Below, piece by piece: positions 27,241-34,739 of a DNA stretch of 50,043 bases. Position numbers and translations under genes: made by a program. This stretch comes from Edaphobacter sp. (lineage in GTDB: Bacteria > Acidobacteriota > Terriglobia > Terriglobales > Acidobacteriaceae): assembly GCA_025462645.1 (NCBI GenBank), contig JAOAPB010000041.1, positions 1 through 50,043 on the forward strand, read 5' to 3'. The first letter of the stretch is position 1, and each line of letters opens with the position of its first letter. The notes beneath the pieces are model-generated. The model did not search any database and was not told the origin of the DNA. It saw only the letters and a program-made list of their open reading frames with translations.

Positions 27241-27266
27241 GCACGGAGGGAAAGCCAATCCTCGTC

Positions 27267-27815
27267 TCACTGTCCGTTCAATATCCGTGTGACGGGGTTT
27301 GGCAGTTCTTTGTCGGCATTCTTCAGCAGCAGGCTCACCTGCCACATCTGCGTGTCCGACAGGAGATGACCATACGCTGGCATACCCGTCAGTCGAATAC
27401 CATTAGCAACCTTCCAATAGGTCTCTCCCACTTCGTCGTCGCTCACCCCGACGACCCCATGGCTTCCATGCTTCTTCCAAAGCTGCGGAGCATTGGGATA
27501 CATACTCTTCGCATAGGGTACGTCGTGGCCTGGAGTTCCATGGCAGCTCATGCACTGCACGCGATAGACATGCGCTCCAGCCTCGAAGACATCCTCGCTG
27601 GTGCCAAACGGAGCCGCCTTCGTCTCGCGTTCAATGCGCGCGTTCAACGGCAGTTTGACGACCTGCTCCTCCAGCGGAAACGGTGTATCGGTTACCGCCA
27701 CCGGCAGAGGACCGAGTCGCAGGTAGAGGAACAGCCCGGCCGCCGTAGCAGCGATACCGAGCAGGAAGCCGAGAAAAACCTTGCCGAAACCACCGCTGCC
27801 GCTCTTTTTCGCCAC
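27267..27815 (-). CDS. Membrane-anchored c-type cytochrome
   Basis: A 182-residue electron carrier. Seen: one N-terminal membrane anchor (residues about 13-34), a heme-binding CxxCH at Cys88-Cys91-His92 (QCMSCHGTPG), and a distal Met ligand candidate in RLTGMPAYG. The start is taken as GTG at 27815, 9 bases after AAAGGAG; a longer frame from 27926 lacks support. It is a monoheme class I cytochrome exposed to the periplasm. Its partner oxidoreductase is not in the window. Repeat A follows 27 bases after its stop. Confidence 0.85.
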   Translation of the reverse strand: MAKKSGSGGFGKVFLGFLLGIAATAAGLFLYLRLGPLPVAVTDTPFPLEEQVVKLPLNARIERETKAAPFGTSEDVFEAGAHVYRVQCMSCHGTPGHDVPYAKSMYPNAPQLWKKHGSHGVVGVSDDEVGETYWKVANGIRLTGMPAYGHLLSDTQMWQVSLLLKNADKELPNPVTRILNGQ

Positions 27816-27955
27816 GGTAATGCACTCCTTTAAGGTGTGACCACCGCTCACAGGCACGGTGGATGTTCTAATAAGGTGTGGCTGCAGTTGATCTTCAACA
27901 GCAGCCCTCGAATTACACAATAGCAAAGCCCAAGCTTGTGCAGGAGCAATCGTTG

Positions 27956-28681
27956 ATGTTCGGTTTCAGGATAAGTGTGAAGCGGGTAGCCGCAGTATTG
28001 CTGGCAGGCATCATCGTCAGTGGAGCGAGCACAGTTGAGGCGCAGACAACGCGTCGAACGCGTCGAGAGTCGAACGCAAACCGCAAGGCGCGTGTCGCCA
28101 GAACCATTGAAGATACTTACAGCCATCGCTGGGAGGTTGGCGGCGGCGGCGGCTATCTCCGCTTCCGGTCGGGCGAGTATCTCCAGAAGAACAACGAAGT
28201 CACCTTCTGGATGACGGGAACCTACAACCTGAACCCCAAACTTGGCGTCGTAGGCGATGTCCGTGGAGCCTACGGCAACGCTAAGATCGGCAACACGGTG
28301 TTCAATCTGCCCTTCAATCCGCAGATCTCCGAGTACACCTTCATGGCCGGTCCCTCCTACCGCATCTATGCCAAGGAAAAGACCGCTATCAGCGTCTTTG
28401 GTGTGGGTGGTGCAGCCCTCGGAAAATTTGACGGTGGAGCGAAGGGCCTCACCTCAAAGGAGCTCCACGTCTGGCAGTCCACCACGAAGCCCGTCTTCAG
28501 CGTCGGAGTCAACTTCGACTACAACTTCTATCCCAACCTCGCCGTTCGAGTAACGCCAACCTATGTTGGCACCTTGTTTCGCCTGGATCCTAACGACACA
28601 TCAACCGGCTCGCACGGTTCGATTCAGAACAATCTCGGAGTCAATGTAGGCCTCGTCTATCGGTTCGGTCGAATCAAGTAA
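27956..28681 (+). CDS. Outer-membrane beta-barrel protein
   Basis: A 241-residue exported protein. Seen: a signal peptide (MFGFRISVKRVAAVLLAG, cleavage near VEAQ), a basic stretch after it, then about eight amphipathic strands with alternating aromatic residues, ending in VGLVYRFGRIK. This fits an OmpA/OmpW-like small barrel. The start at 27956 has CAGGAG 9 bases upstream; an in-frame ATG at 27878 is rejected. The function is not predictable. It is divergent from the cytochrome c gene. Confidence 0.8.
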   Translation: MFGFRISVKRVAAVLLAGIIVSGASTVEAQTTRRTRRESNANRKARVARTIEDTYSHRWEVGGGGGYLRFRSGEYLQKNNEVTFWMTGTYNLNPKLGVVGDVRGAYGNAKIGNTVFNLPFNPQISEYTFMAGPSYRIYAKEKTAISVFGVGGAALGKFDGGAKGLTSKELHVWQSTTKPVFSVGVNFDYNFYPNLAVRVTPTYVGTLFRLDPNDTSTGSHGSIQNNLGVNVGLVYRFGRIK

Positions 28682-28714
28682 GCTTCGCGTAAAACCATGG
28701 CGGAATCTCAAGCG

Positions 28715-30115
28715 TCAGGACTTCCTGGCATGGGGTTCCGCCATATTTTTTGGATCGAGAATCTCTGCGATCTGCTCCTCAGAAAGCAGCTTCCGCTCAC
28801 GCGCGAGCTCTACAATCGTCCGCCCGCTCGCAACCGACTCCTTCACGAGTGCAGCAGCCTTCGCATAACCAATGTAAGGATTCAGCGCTGTAGCCAGGGC
28901 GATCGTGCTCTCCGCATAGAAGCTGCAGCGCTCGCGATTCGCAGTCAGACCACGGATGCAATGCAGGTCCAGCTCGCGCAGCGTATTCATCAGGATCGTG
29001 ATCGACTGCAGCGTATTGTGCGCCATCGTAGGCATCATGACATTGAGCTCGAGCTGCCCAGCCTGCACAGCCAAAGCAGTGGCAGCGTCGTTGCCAATGA
29101 CCTGAAATCCAACCATCGCCGCCAACTCGGCCAGTACTGGGTTTACCTTCCCCGGCATGATGCTCGATCCCGGTTGCAAACTAGGCAGATGGATCTCGTT
29201 GAAGCCCGTATTCGGTCCAGACGACAGCAACCGCAGGTCGTTCGAGATGCGGATCACCTCCAGGGCCAGTGTCCGCAACGCCCCCGAGACCTCGGCCATG
29301 CAGGCGTTCGACTGCATGGCATAGCGCAGATCCTCTGCCGACTTCAAATCTAGTCCCGAGATGCGGCTCAGATTGGCGATGGCTTTCTGTCGGTAGCTGG
29401 GATGGGTGTTGAGGCCCGTGCCAACTGCGGAGCCGCCGAGACCCAGCTCCTTCGCCGCCTTGGTCGCACCCTTGATGAAGCCCGTTGCCTTGCGAATGGC
29501 AACCGCGTAGGCGGCGAACTCCTGTCCGAGCGTGATTGGAGTGGCATCCTGCATATGCGTGCGGCCAGACTTGAGAACGTCCTTGAACTCTTCGGCCTTG
29601 CTTGTGAAGCTGCCAGCAAGATCGTGCAGAACAGGGTAAAGACCCTCAAGTGCCAGCAATGTGGCAAGACGCATCGCCGTCGGGAAGACATCGTTCGTCG
29701 ACTGCCCATAGTTCACATGGTCATTGGGATGAACCTTCGCGTAACTTCCCAGAGGTGCGTCGAGAATTCTATTCGCACGATTCGCGATTACTTCATTCGT
29801 ATTCATGTGCAGGCTCACGCCCGCGCCAGCTTGAAACATGTCCACAACAAATTGATCGTGGTGCTGCCCGTCGATGACCTCCTGGGCCGCCTGCACGATG
29901 GCGCTTCCCTGCTCTCTGGTGATGAGTCCCAGTTCCTGATTGGCTTCGGCAGCCGCCCGCTTGATCATGGCTAGGGCGCGGATGAGGAAGGGGCTGGTGC
30001 GGAGGCCGCTGATGGGGAAGTTCGCTACGGCGCGGGCAGTTTGGGCTCCATAAAGAGCGTTCGTCGGGACTTCGATAAGGCCAAGCGAGTCTATTTCGGT
30101 TCGGGTATCGGACAT
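28715..30115 (-). CDS. aspA: Aspartate ammonia-lyase (aspartase/fumarase superfamily)
   Basis: A 466-residue enzyme that would convert aspartate to fumarate and ammonia. Seen: the signature GSSIMPGKVNPVLAE, HPNDHVNYGQSTNDVFPTAM and, at the C-terminus, GLTANRERC and ATALNPYIGYAKAAAL, which are closer to aspartases; GRTHMQDATPITLGQEF is closer to class II fumarase. The next gene, divergent, is a class I fumarase, so an aspartase role fits best. A GAGGAG site precedes the ATG. A fumC-like activity cannot be ruled out. Confidence 0.82.
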   Translation of the reverse strand: MSDTRTEIDSLGLIEVPTNALYGAQTARAVANFPISGLRTSPFLIRALAMIKRAAAEANQELGLITREQGSAIVQAAQEVIDGQHHDQFVVDMFQAGAGVSLHMNTNEVIANRANRILDAPLGSYAKVHPNDHVNYGQSTNDVFPTAMRLATLLALEGLYPVLHDLAGSFTSKAEEFKDVLKSGRTHMQDATPITLGQEFAAYAVAIRKATGFIKGATKAAKELGLGGSAVGTGLNTHPSYRQKAIANLSRISGLDLKSAEDLRYAMQSNACMAEVSGALRTLALEVIRISNDLRLLSSGPNTGFNEIHLPSLQPGSSIMPGKVNPVLAELAAMVGFQVIGNDAATALAVQAGQLELNVMMPTMAHNTLQSITILMNTLRELDLHCIRGLTANRERCSFYAESTIALATALNPYIGYAKAAALVKESVASGRTIVELARERKLLSEEQIAEILDPKNMAEPHARKS

Positions 30116-30201
30116 AACGAACTCCTCTGCTGCCGCTGATACTCTGTTAGATGATGTTGGGAACTTCAGGGCGTTCTCAACGTGAAAGACTAAGGGCTTC
30201 T

Positions 30202-31743
30202 ATGGCAATCATCAGACAAGACGACTTTATCCAATCTGTAGCCGACGCGCTGCAGTACATCAGCTACTACCACCCCGAGGACTACATCACCAACCTGGCA
30301 CGGGCCTATGAGCTCGAGGAGAGCCACGCGGCCAAGGACGCGATGGCGCAGATCCTCATCAACTCGCGCATGTGCGCCGAGGGCCACAGACCGATCTGCC
30401 AGGACACCGGGATCGTGACGATCTTCCTGAAGGTTGGCATGGAGGTCGTCTGGCATGGATCTGAGGGTGGACCTGCAACCCTTACGGTGCAGGAGATGTG
30501 CGATGCGGGTGTTCGCAAGGCCTACCTCGATCCGGAGAACAAGCTGCGCGGCAGCATCCTTGCCGATCCTGCGTTCACGCGGAAGAATACCGGCGACAAT
30601 ACGCCGTGCGTCGTCGAGGTCTCTCTGGTCAAGGGTGGTGAGGTGGATGTGATCGTCGCGGCCAAGGGCGGAGGCTCGGAGGCCAAGAGCAAGTTCGTCA
30701 TGCTGAATCCTTCGGACTCGATCGTCGATTGGGTTTTGAAGACGGTTCCGACGATGGGCGCGGGCTGGTGTCCACCGGGGATGCTCGGCATCGGCATTGG
30801 AGGCACGGCGGAGAAGGCCATGCTGCTGGCCAAGCAGTCGTTGATGGACCCGATCGACATGCAGGAGCTGAAGGCTCGCGGAGCGAAGAACAAGATCGAA
30901 GAGATGCGGATCGAGCTGTACGACAAGGTGAACCGGCTGGGCATCGGGGCGCAGGGGCTGGGTGGGCTGACTACCGTGCTGGACATCAAGATCCTCGACT
31001 ATCCGACACATGCGGCCAACCTTCCGGTGGCGATGATTCCCAACTGCGCTGCTACGCGGCATGCCCACTTTCATCTGGATGGCTCCGGTTCAGTCATGCT
31101 GGAACCACCTTCGCTCGATAGCTGGCCGAAGCTCACCTATGACGTCAGCACGGCTCGACGAGTGGACCTGAACAGCGTTACCCACGAGGAGGTGAAGACG
31201 TGGAAGCCTGGTGAGGTGATTCTGCTCTCGGGCAAGCTGCTGACCGGTCGCGATGCTGCCCATAAGCGGATGACCGATATGCTCTCGCGGGGCGAGAGGC
31301 TACCGGTGGACTTCAAGAATCGTTTTATCTACTACGTCGGGCCGGTGGACGCTGTCCGGGACGAGGCTGTGGGACCAGCGGGACCGACCACGGCGACCCG
31401 CATGGACAAGTTCACGCGACAGATGCTCGCCGAGACCGGTCTGCTGGGGATGATCGGCAAGGCTGAGCGAGGACTGGCTGCCATCGAGGCGATCAAGGAG
31501 TATGAGGCTGTCTATCTGATGGCTGTCGGTGGCGCTGCCTACCTCGTCTCCAAGGCGATCAAGAACTCGCGCGTGCTCGGCTTCGAGGACCTGGGCATGG
31601 AGGCCATCTACGAGTTCGACGTCGTGGACATGCCCGTGACCGTCGCGGTCGATAGCAAGGGCACCAGCGTTCACCAGACCGGACCGGCGGAGTGGAAGGC
31701 CCGGATTGCCGGTGAGTTTGGTGGCGTCCCTATTCTGCAGTGA
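30202..31743 (+). CDS. fumA: Class I fumarate hydratase (4Fe-4S)
   Basis: A 513-residue, single-chain iron-sulfur fumarase that hydrates fumarate to malate. Seen: alpha-domain Cys motifs HRPICQDTGIVTIF and PNCAATRHAHFHLDGSG, GWCPPGMLGIGIGGTAEKA, then the beta domain with LLTGRDAAHKRM and YYVGPVDAV. The start at 30202 (MAIIRQDDF) follows a TAAGGG; a frame from 30151 adds 17 unlikely residues. It is divergent from the aspartase gene with an 86-base promoter region between them. Composite repeat B begins about 20 bases after its stop. Confidence 0.93.
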   Translation: MAIIRQDDFIQSVADALQYISYYHPEDYITNLARAYELEESHAAKDAMAQILINSRMCAEGHRPICQDTGIVTIFLKVGMEVVWHGSEGGPATLTVQEMCDAGVRKAYLDPENKLRGSILADPAFTRKNTGDNTPCVVEVSLVKGGEVDVIVAAKGGGSEAKSKFVMLNPSDSIVDWVLKTVPTMGAGWCPPGMLGIGIGGTAEKAMLLAKQSLMDPIDMQELKARGAKNKIEEMRIELYDKVNRLGIGAQGLGGLTTVLDIKILDYPTHAANLPVAMIPNCAATRHAHFHLDGSGSVMLEPPSLDSWPKLTYDVSTARRVDLNSVTHEEVKTWKPGEVILLSGKLLTGRDAAHKRMTDMLSRGERLPVDFKNRFIYYVGPVDAVRDEAVGPAGPTTATRMDKFTRQMLAETGLLGMIGKAERGLAAIEAIKEYEAVYLMAVGGAAYLVSKAIKNSRVLGFEDLGMEAIYEFDVVDMPVTVAVDSKGTSVHQTGPAEWKARIAGEFGGVPILQ

Positions 31744-31762
31744 ACCCCCTTCGATCTGTCCC

Positions 31763-31980
31763 GGAGGGGTACCCCCCCGGGGGGTACTTTGGGGACAAGC
31801 CTATTGTTTGCAATTAGATACACAAATTAGCGTCTATAAAGTCGTCCATACAAAGGGGTTACAGCCAAAGTCGTCTTTCTAAAGGGTTTATAGCGATAAA
31901 AGAGAAGGCCCCGGTTTTGTCCGGGGCTTTTCTTTGATTCTTTATCCAGTGTAACGGATGGAAGGAAACTAGTATGCCAC
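31763..31980 (-). repeat. Composite intergenic repeat, copy B (inverted to copy A)
   Basis: Read on the minus strand it shows the same parts as copy A: GTGGCATACTAGTTT (complement at 31966-31980), a GCCCCGG/CCGGGGC hairpin (31908-31927), 17-base units TTTAGAAAGACGACTTT (31867-31883) and TTTGTATGGACGACTTT (31838-31854) spaced 29 bp, and the palindrome GTACCCCCCCGGGGGGTAC (31769-31787). It follows the fumarase stop with the palindrome nearest the stop codon, as copy A follows its gene. Similarity may reach the shared decamer at 32018-32027. Confidence 0.8.
31908..31927 (+). terminator. Terminator hairpin inside composite repeat B
   Basis: A 7-bp G+C stem (GCCCCGG/CCGGGGC), extendable by A-T and G-T pairs, with loop TTTTGT and a TTTTCTTT tail on the + strand. 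It is placed to end the fumarase transcript. Confidence 0.75.
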
Positions 31981-32095
31981 GTCGATGTCGCTTATTTACA
32001 GCAAGTTAGGCGATCGGGGGCTTGACATGGATTTTTGCTGGTTTTCCGCAGTGCTTAGAGGCCTCCTAAAGAGGTCATCCTTCCCAGCGGTCTTC

Positions 32096-32527
32096 CTAGC
32101 GGTCCATCCGTTCCAGAATCGGCCCCAGCAGATAGGCAACGAAGAAGCCGCCACTCCAGATGAGCGCCGATCCCCAAAGGATCACGCGGCTTAGCTTACT
32201 GACCTCGCCGCATGTGGTTGGGTCATCGGCTTCGCACACTTCCCCGTCGCGAAGTCTTGGGGCCACAACGTACGTCATCACAAAACTTGCTGCGATGAGC
32301 GTACCGGCGATGCTGAAGGTCCATATCTTGTGCCGGGAGAGACTAACGAGCCAAGGAGCTGCAGAGAGCATTGATGCAACTGCCGTCCCCATCCCTAAGA
32401 GAACCAGGACAGATGGAAGCGCACAACAGATAAGCGTGCTGAATGAGCTAAAGAGCGAAAAGTAGTTGAGCAGGGCCGCTCGTCTGGCCCTGCGTTCCGG
32501 CGTTATAACAGGCGCTGTCGGATTCAT
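32096..32527 (-). CDS. MerT-like metal transport membrane protein
   Basis: A 143-residue inner-membrane protein with three membrane segments. A vicinal Cys pair lies in TM1 (LICCALPS). The loop between TM2 and TM3 carries Cys-x7-Cys (VCEADDPTTCG). This mirrors MerT, where a TM1 Cys-Cys pair receives Hg(II) from MerP and a cytoplasmic-loop Cys pair passes it on. Its ATG overlaps the TGA of the upstream MerP-like gene (ATGA), so the two are translationally coupled. MerA and MerR are absent, so the metal (Hg, Cu or other) is not settled. Confidence 0.7.
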   Translation of the reverse strand: MNPTAPVITPERRARRAALLNYFSLFSSFSTLICCALPSVLVLLGMGTAVASMLSAAPWLVSLSRHKIWTFSIAGTLIAASFVMTYVVAPRLRDGEVCEADDPTTCGEVSKLSRVILWGSALIWSGGFFVAYLLGPILERMDR

Positions 32528-33021
32528 TGCGCCTCCGTAATCGTGCTGTACCGCAGTGTGTCGGAGACTTTGCCTTTAGGCGATTGGGGGAGAACTCCTG
32601 CGACGGTGACTGTCTTACCTAGAAGTGCGGCGATATCTGCACCTCCAGCGGCCGGAGACAAGGCATAGCGATCCTGAGTTCCTGCCACTTCCAGGAAAGG
32701 TGCGGTTGCCGTGCCATTCAGTTTGCCTTTGGCGATGATATTGGCGTCCTTGTGGGTGAAACCGTTTCTCTCGACTGCTTCATTGAACTGCCGCATGGTG
32801 GCATTGTTGCCGGGAGAGAGCTTGATGGTGACGAGGCCAGTGTTCAGATCCACATCTACCGTATTGACCCCCTGAATGCCTTTCATGGAGACGTGGATCG
32901 CATGGGCGCATGGAGCGCAATCCATGCCGAAGACGGTAAGGTTGACCTGCTCATATTCAGCTTGAGCGGCGAGGGGAGAGAGAGCGATGGCGAGAGCGCC
33001 TGCAACGAAGATATTTTTCAT
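32524..33021 (-). CDS. MerP-like periplasmic metal-binding protein (HMA domain) with C-terminal extension
   Basis: A 165-residue exported protein. Seen: a signal peptide (MKNIFVAGALAIALSPLAAQA), an HMA domain with the metal site GMDCAPC and the VDLNTGLVTIKL strand, then an additional C-terminal beta domain of about 65 residues (VAGTQDRYALSP onward) resembling an OB-like fold. Typical MerP is only about 90 residues, so the extension is unusual. The start at 33021 follows AAAGGA; an in-frame start at 33297 runs into the upstream gene. It would hand metal to the coupled MerT-like protein. Confidence 0.75.
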   Translation of the reverse strand: MKNIFVAGALAIALSPLAAQAEYEQVNLTVFGMDCAPCAHAIHVSMKGIQGVNTVDVDLNTGLVTIKLSPGNNATMRQFNEAVERNGFTHKDANIIAKGKLNGTATAPFLEVAGTQDRYALSPAAGGADIAALLGKTVTVAGVLPQSPKGKVSDTLRYSTITEAQ

Positions 33022-33032
33022 GGTCGGTCCTT

Positions 33033-33890
33033 TCAATGGGAGCTGGTATGCGCGGAATATTTGAGATAGCTGAAGTTGATGGCAAAGCGGATGTGTTCCC
33101 GGCCATATAACGAATTGGAGGCATCCCGAAAGACGGGTGCCTGCACCCCACCCGAGATGGCGACGTTCTTGAAGATCGCAAGTACAGACGGGCCGAGCCA
33201 GACGGTTGTGGTGCTGCTGTCCGGCAGGATCGCTCCGCTGGTACGCACGTTCCCAGTGTGTTCTCCGGTTAGCTCTGCGAAGCCTCGATAGTCCCACTGG
33301 TCATAGCCTCTTCGGAGCCGAGCCGGACGATACCCGTAGACTCCGCTCCAGGAGATGGTGTCCGGCCTGCGATCATTCGAGGCTTCGGCAAAGCGGGTAT
33401 AACCGCCACCGACCCAAACGTATTGGCTCCTTGAGGCAAAGCCAGTGACGAGAGTGCCGGCGATGCCGGGTGCTCGATGGAGACTGCTGAGAACGCCGGA
33501 ATCCTGCTGAGGCCCTGGAACCACGACGCCTAGGGATGCCGTCGATTCGATCCGTTTCCCAACGCTCGTGACCGAGTGCAAGAAACGCCATGACGCTCCC
33601 GCAGACCATTCGCTTCCCGGAACAATACGGCTTTCTGGCAGAGATCCGCCTCCAAATGTCGCGGGAAGAAACCCATTGACGGTGATGTGAGGCGTAATGC
33701 CGTATCCGAAGCCAGAGCCCGTAGAGAACTGCGTGCCTCGGGAGCCGTTTCGACCAAAGATGCCGGTGTCGTAGCTGATTTCACCCTGAGAATTTACAGG
33801 GGTTGCATAACTGAAGACAGGGCCGTGGTCAGCGGCAATCGCAATAGCTGGCAGTGCGAACGCACAGGCCAGAACCATGATGGATTTCAT
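33033..33890 (-). CDS. Outer-membrane barrel-like protein of the metal operon
   Basis: A 285-residue exported protein with a signal peptide (MKSIMVLACAFALPAIAIA) and a Gly/Ser/aromatic-rich alternating pattern (for example WVGGGYTRF, WSGVYGYRP and a C-terminal FAINFSYLKYS) typical of outer-membrane barrels. I recognise no named family. It sits 11 bases before the MerP-like gene and 74 bases after the Cys-rich gene on the same strand, so it is likely part of the metal operon, perhaps as a pore or sensor. Confidence 0.65.
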   Translation of the reverse strand: MKSIMVLACAFALPAIAIAADHGPVFSYATPVNSQGEISYDTGIFGRNGSRGTQFSTGSGFGYGITPHITVNGFLPATFGGGSLPESRIVPGSEWSAGASWRFLHSVTSVGKRIESTASLGVVVPGPQQDSGVLSSLHRAPGIAGTLVTGFASRSQYVWVGGGYTRFAEASNDRRPDTISWSGVYGYRPARLRRGYDQWDYRGFAELTGEHTGNVRTSGAILPDSSTTTVWLGPSVLAIFKNVAISGGVQAPVFRDASNSLYGREHIRFAINFSYLKYSAHTSSH

Positions 33891-33964
33891 GAATGCTCCT
33901 TTGTTTGAACCAAATGAGGCGCAGGCACACGTCGAGTGTGCAGGTCATCGGATCAAGGAGCGAA

Positions 33965-34321
33965 TCAGATTCGAAGAACGGCTATTTTCGCGAGGAGCAA
34001 TCCTGGCGGGGAGTGTTCCTTCGGAGCTTGAAGTTGGGAAGGCGGAACGCGCTGCATCGAGCCGATGAACGGTGTGAGCCACGCGATGACTGCCCAATGG
34101 ATATCGGTTGGGGGAGCCATGGTCGCAAGCTGAGGATGGTCGTCGGTCCGAACTTCCGTTCGGCAGCAACCCATCTTTGCCATCTCCCCGCAATTGCCAT
34201 GCATTGCACGACAGCAAGCACTTTCCTCGGCGCTCATCGCCGTCCCTGTCATACAGGCCAGTAAAGGCGCTGCGGCAGAGATTAGGACCAAGAGCGCGAT
34301 CATGCTCGCCAGACGACGCAT
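33965..34321 (-). CDS. Exported Cys/Met-rich small protein, first gene of the metal operon
   Basis: A 118-residue protein with a signal-like N-terminus (MRRLASMIALLVLISAAAP) followed by a Cys-, Met- and His-rich core: CMTGTAMS, ACCRAMHGNCGEMAKMG and CCRTEV. Such spacing suggests soft-metal binding (Cu, Hg). The C-terminal half is hydrophobic but not rich in Cys (IHWAVIAWLTPFIGSM), perhaps one membrane segment. The ATG at 34321 lies only about 12 bases from a possible -10 box, so the transcript may be leaderless. No family name can be given. Confidence 0.6.
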   Translation of the reverse strand: MRRLASMIALLVLISAAAPLLACMTGTAMSAEESACCRAMHGNCGEMAKMGCCRTEVRTDDHPQLATMAPPTDIHWAVIAWLTPFIGSMQRVPPSQLQAPKEHSPPGLLLAKIAVLRI

Positions 34322-34332
34322 ACTTTTCAAGT

Positions 34333-34363
34333 ATATTCGCACCGGAATTCCTGGCCAAGTCAA
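34333..34363 (-). promoter_or_regulatory. Candidate promoter with 19-bp spacer for the metal operon
   Basis: On the minus strand a TTGACT -35 (34358-34363) and a GAATAT -10 (34333-34338) are separated by 19 bp, longer than usual, with a GGAATTCC palindrome inside the spacer. Stretched spacers with an internal dyad are characteristic of MerR-controlled promoters. A second small dyad, ATACTT-N3-AAGTAT, overlaps the start codon region (34320-34334). This is inferred from sequence only. Confidence 0.4.
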
Positions 34364-34739
34364 GCTTCAATTTGAAAGATGGTTTGGAGGCTTGACAGGT
34401 TTTGGGGTTCTGAAAAGACCGAGCTTCAAGTGCGTTCAGCATACCAATGCCAATCCAAAGGGCAGGTAATTCACCGCCAGATAGGATTGCCCACCTGCGC
34501 GGAGGGGCCGCGGGCAAACATTTTGCTCTTTCGCTCGAAGAGAAGCCGGTATATGCTACCCGTGTTTCAAGGTACACACGTCGGTCATCCTCCGGCTCCT
34601 CCCCGGCCCCGTTCTTCGGCCATCTTCCTCCCCCATAGGTTCCACGGCATATCAGTCGGCCCAAATCAGCCTCATCTGGCTGATTTCCGGGCATTTTGGC
34701 ACTGAACGAAACAACTCATTCACCGAAAGGAAGTCCACG
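34364..34739. other. Intergenic region upstream of the sulfatase gene
   Basis: 376 bases between the divergent metal operon and sulfatase genes. It includes GGCTTGACAG near 34388, a partial match to the decamer seen near both composite repeats, and AAAGGAAG as the sulfatase ribosome-binding site near its right edge. No supported gene. Confidence 0.4.
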
